A stretch of DNA of 9,090 nucleotides from positions 1-9,090 of the forward strand of contig JAOTYV010000194.1 in assembly GCA_029861675.1 (NCBI GenBank), given 5' to 3'. The notes beneath the pieces were generated by a model. The model had not been told where the DNA came from and searched no databases. It worked only from the letters and a program-made list of their open reading frames with translations. How positions within the stretch are numbered: position 1 is the first letter of the stretch; every line of letters begins with the position of its first letter. Positions 6,106 to 9,090 of the stretch are shown here, one piece after another. This DNA is from Alphaproteobacteria bacterium. GTDB taxonomy: Bacteria; Pseudomonadota; Alphaproteobacteria; UBA8366. Both the position numbers and the translations under genes were made by a program.

Positions 6106-6759
6106 CTACGATTTGCCGATGCCGCCGTGCTGGTGCGACCATGCCGGCGCGTCGGCGGCAAAGCTCTCGATTTCCTGGAATTCGCGCGGGCCCAGATAGC
6201 CCTCGGTTCGCGCCTTGCGGATGATGTCGTCGAGCCGCGCCAGCGAGAGCATCCCATGGTCGGCCGGGAAGACATTGAAATCGATCAGGACGAACGTCTC
6301 CGGAACGTCGGCGTCGGCGCGTTGAAGCGTGTCCCGGAAGGTCGACTCGCTTGCGCCGTCCGTTGCGAGGTCATCGACCAGCAATGCCCGCTCGCCCGGC
6401 TCGAAACTGCCTTCGAACTGGGCCAGCCGTCCAAATCCCTTGCTTTGCTTGCAGACCAGGACGAGTGGCTTGTTCAAGCGGTCGGCAATCAGGGCCGCGA
6501 ATGGTACGCCCGTCAGTTCGCATCCGGCTACCACATCCAGGGAGTCTATTTCGGTGCCTGCCGCGATGCATTCGACGGCCATTGCCACGAGCAGGTCGCG
6601 GGCTTGCGGCGAGGAAATGAGCTTTTTGCAGTCGATGAAAACCGGACTGGCCCATCCCGATGAAAAATAGAACGGGTCGCCATCGGTTCGTGTATAGAGC
6701 GAGCGGCTTTCGATGATGATCCGGGCGGTCTCGGTCGCCCATTTTTCTGGCTCCGTCAT
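6106..6759 (-). CDS. Orotate phosphoribosyltransferase-like protein (divergent PyrE paralogue)
   Basis: A 217-residue type I phosphoribosyltransferase. Canonical PyrE joins orotate to PRPP to make OMP. The N-terminal hood stretch (SSGWASPVFID, 33-43) and the C-terminal AWSHQHGG (206-213) resemble alphaproteobacterial PyrE. The PRPP loop is at 128-137 (VDDLATDGAS) and the flexible catalytic loop at 103-110 (CKQSKGFG). Key deviations: Cys103 and Phe109 replace the Arg and His of the usual RK-x-x-K-x-H-G loop (R99 and H105 in Salmonella numbering), and Asp134 replaces the Thr or Ala usual in the PRPP loop. K104 and K107 are kept. It may therefore be altered in substrate, or not be the main OPRTase. 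Its ATG directly follows the TAA of the amidohydrolase gene (TAAATG), with CGGAG nine bases before the start, so translation is probably coupled. A role in pyrimidine or ureide metabolism with that neighbour is inference. Confidence 0.82.
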   Translation of the reverse strand: MTEPEKWATETARIIIESRSLYTRTDGDPFYFSSGWASPVFIDCKKLISSPQARDLLVAMAVECIAAGTEIDSLDVVAGCELTGVPFAALIADRLNKPLVLVCKQSKGFGRLAQFEGSFEPGERALLVDDLATDGASESTFRDTLQRADADVPETFVLIDFNVFPADHGMLSLARLDDIIRKARTEGYLGPREFQEIESFAADAPAWSHQHGGIGKS

Positions 6760-8085
6760 TTACCGGTACTCCGTTTTTCCGCTGGCGGAAGCGAGCATGG
6801 CGCCGCCCAACACTTCCGCGGCTAGAAAGAAATCCGATAGCTCCATCGCTTCGTTCGGGTTGTGGCTACCCTTGTCGTTTCTGACGAAGACCATGCCCGA
6901 CGGGACGCCCGCATTCGCGAAAACCGAAGAATCATGCCCGGCTCCTGACGCCAAAACCTCGTAGTCGATCCGTTGGTGTTCACAAATCATTTCCAGCATC
7001 GCGGCCAATTCGGAATTCATCGTCGCCGGATGGGTGAGGACCGGTGTGCCCAATTCGAACCGGACGCCGCGGTTGGCGGTGACCTGTTCACATTCCGACT
7101 GAATGAGCGCCTCGAAGGATTTGAGGGTTTTGAGGTCCTGGCTCCGATATTCCAAGGCGAAAGAGACCTCGCCGGGTACCCGGGAGACCGCGTGTTCCTT
7201 GGCGTTTGTTTCAACGATGCCCGAGGTCACGACCAAATCTTCGCCCCATTCAAGCAGCACCCTCCAGTGCTCGTCGATCCGCACCATCAAATCGGCCATG
7301 GCGAGAACGGCGTCTTTGCGCATCCACCGCGGCACCGCGCCGGAATGCGCCGCTTCGCCGTAACAAATGACCTTGCGGTGCCGGTGATTGCCGCGAATGC
7401 CGGTTACGATCCCGATGGGCTTGTCACGAGCAATCAGGACAGGGCCTTGCTCGATATGCAGTTCCAGCCAACACATCATTTCCGACGGATCACGTAACGG
7501 TTTGCCGGATCTTAGTCGCGCGACGTCCGCCCCCGCGGACCGCATACAGTCTTCCAGTGTTCTCGCGCCGTCACGGTGGACGGTTTGGAAGTCATCATCC
7601 GAAAGTTCGCCGAACAGCGCGCGCGAGCCGAAGTAGCACGGACCGCCAAACCATGCGCTCTCCTCGCCACGAAGAGCATAAACTTCCATCGTGCGACTTA
7701 ACGGTTTTTCTTGCTTGGCGGCGATCAGCACGGCCAGGCCGGCGATAACGCCCGCGGCGCCGTCGAAATTTCCGCCCTCCGGAACGCTGTCGAGATGGGA
7801 GCCGGTCGCGACGCAAGGCAATTCCGGATCTTGTCCCGGCAGCCGGATGATGAGATTGCGGGCGGCATCCCATTCGGTGGAAAGTCCCTCCGTGCGGGCA
7901 TAGGATTCGACGAGTTCGCACGCGGCGGTCTCGCTGGCGCCATAGGTTTCACGGGACACGCCAACGCCATCGAAGGACATTTCGCGAAGCTTTGTCAGCG
8001 CGTCGGCCGAGATCTGACGCACCGTATCTGTCAGGGAAAAGTCAGGGAGGACATCGCGCCCCGCGGGGGATAGCGTATGAACCAT
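6760..8085 (-). CDS. M20-family Zn-dependent amidohydrolase, hydantoinase/carbamoylase type
   Basis: A 441-residue cytoplasmic metallohydrolase of the N-carbamoyl-L-amino acid hydrolase / beta-ureidopropionase / allantoate amidohydrolase group, which removes the carbamoyl or ureido group from amino-acid derivatives. The dinuclear metal ligands are visible: H97 and D99 in GSHLDS, D108 in NFDGAAG, E141/E142 in RGEES (general base and metal ligand), H210 in ELHIEQGP and H408 in GSHNPNE. GAGHDSSVFA at 381-390 is typical of the family. The dimerisation-domain signature near 243-259 (GEAAHSGAVPRWMRKDA) is recognisable. The frame opens 32 codons further upstream, but the ATG at 8083-8085 has GGAGG six bases before it, and the extension is Cys/Trp/Arg-rich intergenic sequence. 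It is first in the leftward series and abuts the PyrE-like gene. The exact substrate (N-carbamoyl amino acid, ureidopropionate, allantoate or similar) cannot be decided. Confidence 0.9.
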   Translation of the reverse strand: MVHTLSPAGRDVLPDFSLTDTVRQISADALTKLREMSFDGVGVSRETYGASETAACELVESYARTEGLSTEWDAARNLIIRLPGQDPELPCVATGSHLDSVPEGGNFDGAAGVIAGLAVLIAAKQEKPLSRTMEVYALRGEESAWFGGPCYFGSRALFGELSDDDFQTVHRDGARTLEDCMRSAGADVARLRSGKPLRDPSEMMCWLELHIEQGPVLIARDKPIGIVTGIRGNHRHRKVICYGEAAHSGAVPRWMRKDAVLAMADLMVRIDEHWRVLLEWGEDLVVTSGIVETNAKEHAVSRVPGEVSFALEYRSQDLKTLKSFEALIQSECEQVTANRGVRFELGTPVLTHPATMNSELAAMLEMICEHQRIDYEVLASGAGHDSSVFANAGVPSGMVFVRNDKGSHNPNEAMELSDFFLAAEVLGGAMLASASGKTEYR

Positions 8086-8292
8086 AGACCGCCTCCAAAT
8101 AAAAAAGGCGGCACCACAAATATTGGCACCAGCTCTATTTTGGAAGTGACTATATTTAACCCAAATCGCTCGACAGCACAAATGCAGGGTGCTCGCTGGG
8201 TTGTACCGGGACGCTAGGTTGCCATCGGCCGTATCGGAAAATCGAGACCGGTGACATCAAATGAAAACAGGTATTTAAGAAGGCAGGCTGCC
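8086..8292. promoter_or_regulatory. Divergent intergenic region with candidate promoter and repeats
   Basis: About 207 bases separate the leftward amidohydrolase from the rightward MBL hydrolase, including an AT-rich patch unlike the rest of the window. For the leftward gene, the minus strand reads TATAGT at 8149-8154, a 5/6 match to a -10 box, but no good -35 sits at the right distance. Two GGTGCC direct repeats (minus strand; + strand 8110-8115 and 8125-8130) lie 15 bases apart in the leftward leader. For the rightward gene, TTGCCA at 8219-8224 is a 5/6 -35 match without a matching -10. Both divergent promoters are expected here, but their exact sites are uncertain. Confidence 0.4.
8089..8111 (-). 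promoter_or_regulatory. Possible hairpin overlapping the amidohydrolase ribosome-binding site
   Basis: In mRNA sense, CCGCC and GGCGG flank a 13-base loop that is mainly U/A. The right arm overlaps the GGAGG ribosome-binding site (8092-8096), which sits six bases before the ATG. Only five base pairs are perfect, so an RBS-masking role is speculative. Confidence 0.25.
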
Positions 8293-9033
8293 ATGTCGGT
8301 TCAGGTGAATTTCGTTGGTTCGGGCGATGCGTTCGGCAGCGGCGGTCGGTTCAATACCTGTATCCTGGTCGACGCGCCGGGCATCCGCTTCACCATCGAC
8401 TTCGGCGCGTCGTCGCTGATCGCGCTCAATGCGCAAGGCATCGCGCACAACTCGATCGACGCCGTCCTGCTGACCCATATTCATGGCGATCATTCGGCCG
8501 GCATTCCGTTCCTGTTGCTGGACGCGATGCTCGGCGCCAGGCGCGACCGGCCGCTGACCATCGCGGGACCGAAGAACCTCAAGGCACGGCTCGCGGAGGC
8601 GGCCGAGGTCCTGTTCCCGGGCATGGACGCGATGACGCCGAAATTCCCGATCGATTTTGTCGAGCTGCCGGTCGGCGAAACCAGCGAATTCCTGGGTCTG
8701 AAGGCGACGCCCTTTCCCGCCAAGCACACCTGGCAGACCGATCCGACGGCGCTGCGGGTCGAAGTGGGTGGCAAGGTCGTGACCTATTCCGGCGACGGCG
8801 ACTTTACGCCGGAACTGGCCGAGGCGAGCCGGGGCGCCGATCTGTTCATTGCCGAATGCTATTTCCACACGAAGCCCATCAAGTGGCATCTGAACTATGC
8901 CGCGATTCAGGAACATCGGGAGGAATTCGGCGCAAAACGCATGATCCTGACCCATATGAGCCCCGAAATGCTGGCGGTGGCCGATACCGTGCCGGAAGAG
9001 TGCGCGTATGACGGGCTGGTCGTCGAATTGTAA
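8293..9033 (+). CDS. RNase Z-like metallo-beta-lactamase-fold hydrolase
   Basis: A 246-residue metallo-beta-lactamase-fold protein of the RNase Z / Lactamase_B_2 type. The metal motif HxHxDH is at 62-67 (THIHGDHSAG), the third-motif His is H145, the bridging Asp is D168 in YSGDGD, and the last ligand His is H221 in LTHMS. H199 lies where RNase Z enzymes carry an accessory catalytic His. There is no signal peptide and no exosite arm large enough to claim tRNA 3' processing, so I call it only a metal-dependent hydrolase. The frame is open from a GTG at 8251, but the ATG at 8293 is preferred: AAGAAGG lies nine bases before it, and the conserved fold begins immediately (VNFVGSGDAFGSGG). It is transcribed away from the rest of the cluster and stands alone in this window. 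The substrate is unknown. Confidence 0.88.
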   Translation: MSVQVNFVGSGDAFGSGGRFNTCILVDAPGIRFTIDFGASSLIALNAQGIAHNSIDAVLLTHIHGDHSAGIPFLLLDAMLGARRDRPLTIAGPKNLKARLAEAAEVLFPGMDAMTPKFPIDFVELPVGETSEFLGLKATPFPAKHTWQTDPTALRVEVGGKVVTYSGDGDFTPELAEASRGADLFIAECYFHTKPIKWHLNYAAIQEHREEFGAKRMILTHMSPEMLAVADTVPEECAYDGLVVEL

Positions 9034-9090
9034 CAAATCGGTGCTATACCGGGCGCCGTTGCGGCGCGCCGCAAACGGGACCCAAACGGG
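9034..9090. other. Intergenic tail with a perfect 16-base palindrome
   Basis: No gene is visible after the TAA at 9031-9033. TTGCGGCGCGCCGCAA at 9059-9074 is its own reverse complement, and with one bulged base the pairing extends outward to CCGTT/ACGG. It could form a strong hairpin, but no T-run follows, so it is not a standard intrinsic terminator. TGCTATACC at 9042-9050 resembles an extended -10 box and might belong to a gene beyond the window. Confidence 0.4.

Noticed and set aside
8086..8181. 32-residue N-terminal extension of the M20 amidohydrolase
   Set aside because: It lies in AT-rich leader sequence and is unlike family N-termini; the ATG at 8085 has a GGAGG site at ideal spacing.
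8251..8292. GTG start adding 14 residues to the MBL hydrolase
   Set aside because: The added residues precede the first beta strand of the fold, and the ATG at 8293 has a better-placed ribosome-binding site.
1..9090. CRISPR array, tRNA, rRNA, transposon or phage elements
   Set aside because: Both strands were read for regularly spaced repeats, cloverleaf segments, transposase or integrase motifs and terminal inverted repeats; none was found.

Overview
The window is GC-rich, densely packed bacterial DNA. It looks like an alphaproteobacterium: the orotate phosphoribosyltransferase-like protein has the rhizobial-type PyrE layout, codons favour G/C at third positions, and TauD/TfdA dioxygenases are multiplied. 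This assignment is inference; there is no rRNA or other marker gene. No tRNA, rRNA, CRISPR array, IS element or phage gene was seen, and no gene-free stretch exceeds about 210 bases.

Layout, right to left. A divergent intergenic region (8086-8292) separates a rightward RNase Z-like metallo-beta-lactamase-fold hydrolase (8293-9033) from a leftward series of eight genes. The first leftward pair is an M20-family N-carbamoyl amino acid amidohydrolase (6760-8085), whose stop directly abuts the start of a divergent PyrE-like phosphoribosyltransferase (6106-6759). After a 126-base gap come two TauD/TfdA Fe(II)/2-oxoglutarate dioxygenases (5128-5979 and 4165-5037), a TTC38-family tetratricopeptide protein (2756-4144) and a third TauD/TfdA dioxygenase (1818-2672). 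This third gene overlaps, in a GTGA junction, a membrane cytochrome b-like protein with two HX13H heme-ligand pairs (997-1821). Last is the start of a large enzyme (977 to beyond base 1) that fuses a four-cluster DmsB-like ferredoxin domain to a molybdopterin oxidoreductase catalytic domain; its C-terminal part lies outside the window.

How they may work together (inference). The three dioxygenases, the TPR protein, the di-heme membrane protein and the Mo/Fe-S fusion are same-strand and close-set, and probably form one catabolic operon. TauD-type enzymes often split sulfonates or sulfate esters, and SoeABC-type membrane molybdoenzymes oxidise the sulfite released by desulfonation. A cluster that cleaves an organosulfur compound and then passes electrons from the product to the quinone pool is therefore an attractive model. 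The substrate is unknown, because the dioxygenase pockets differ from taurine dioxygenase and from each other. The carbamoylase/PyrE-like pair upstream looks like a separate small unit connected with pyrimidine, hydantoin or ureide chemistry.
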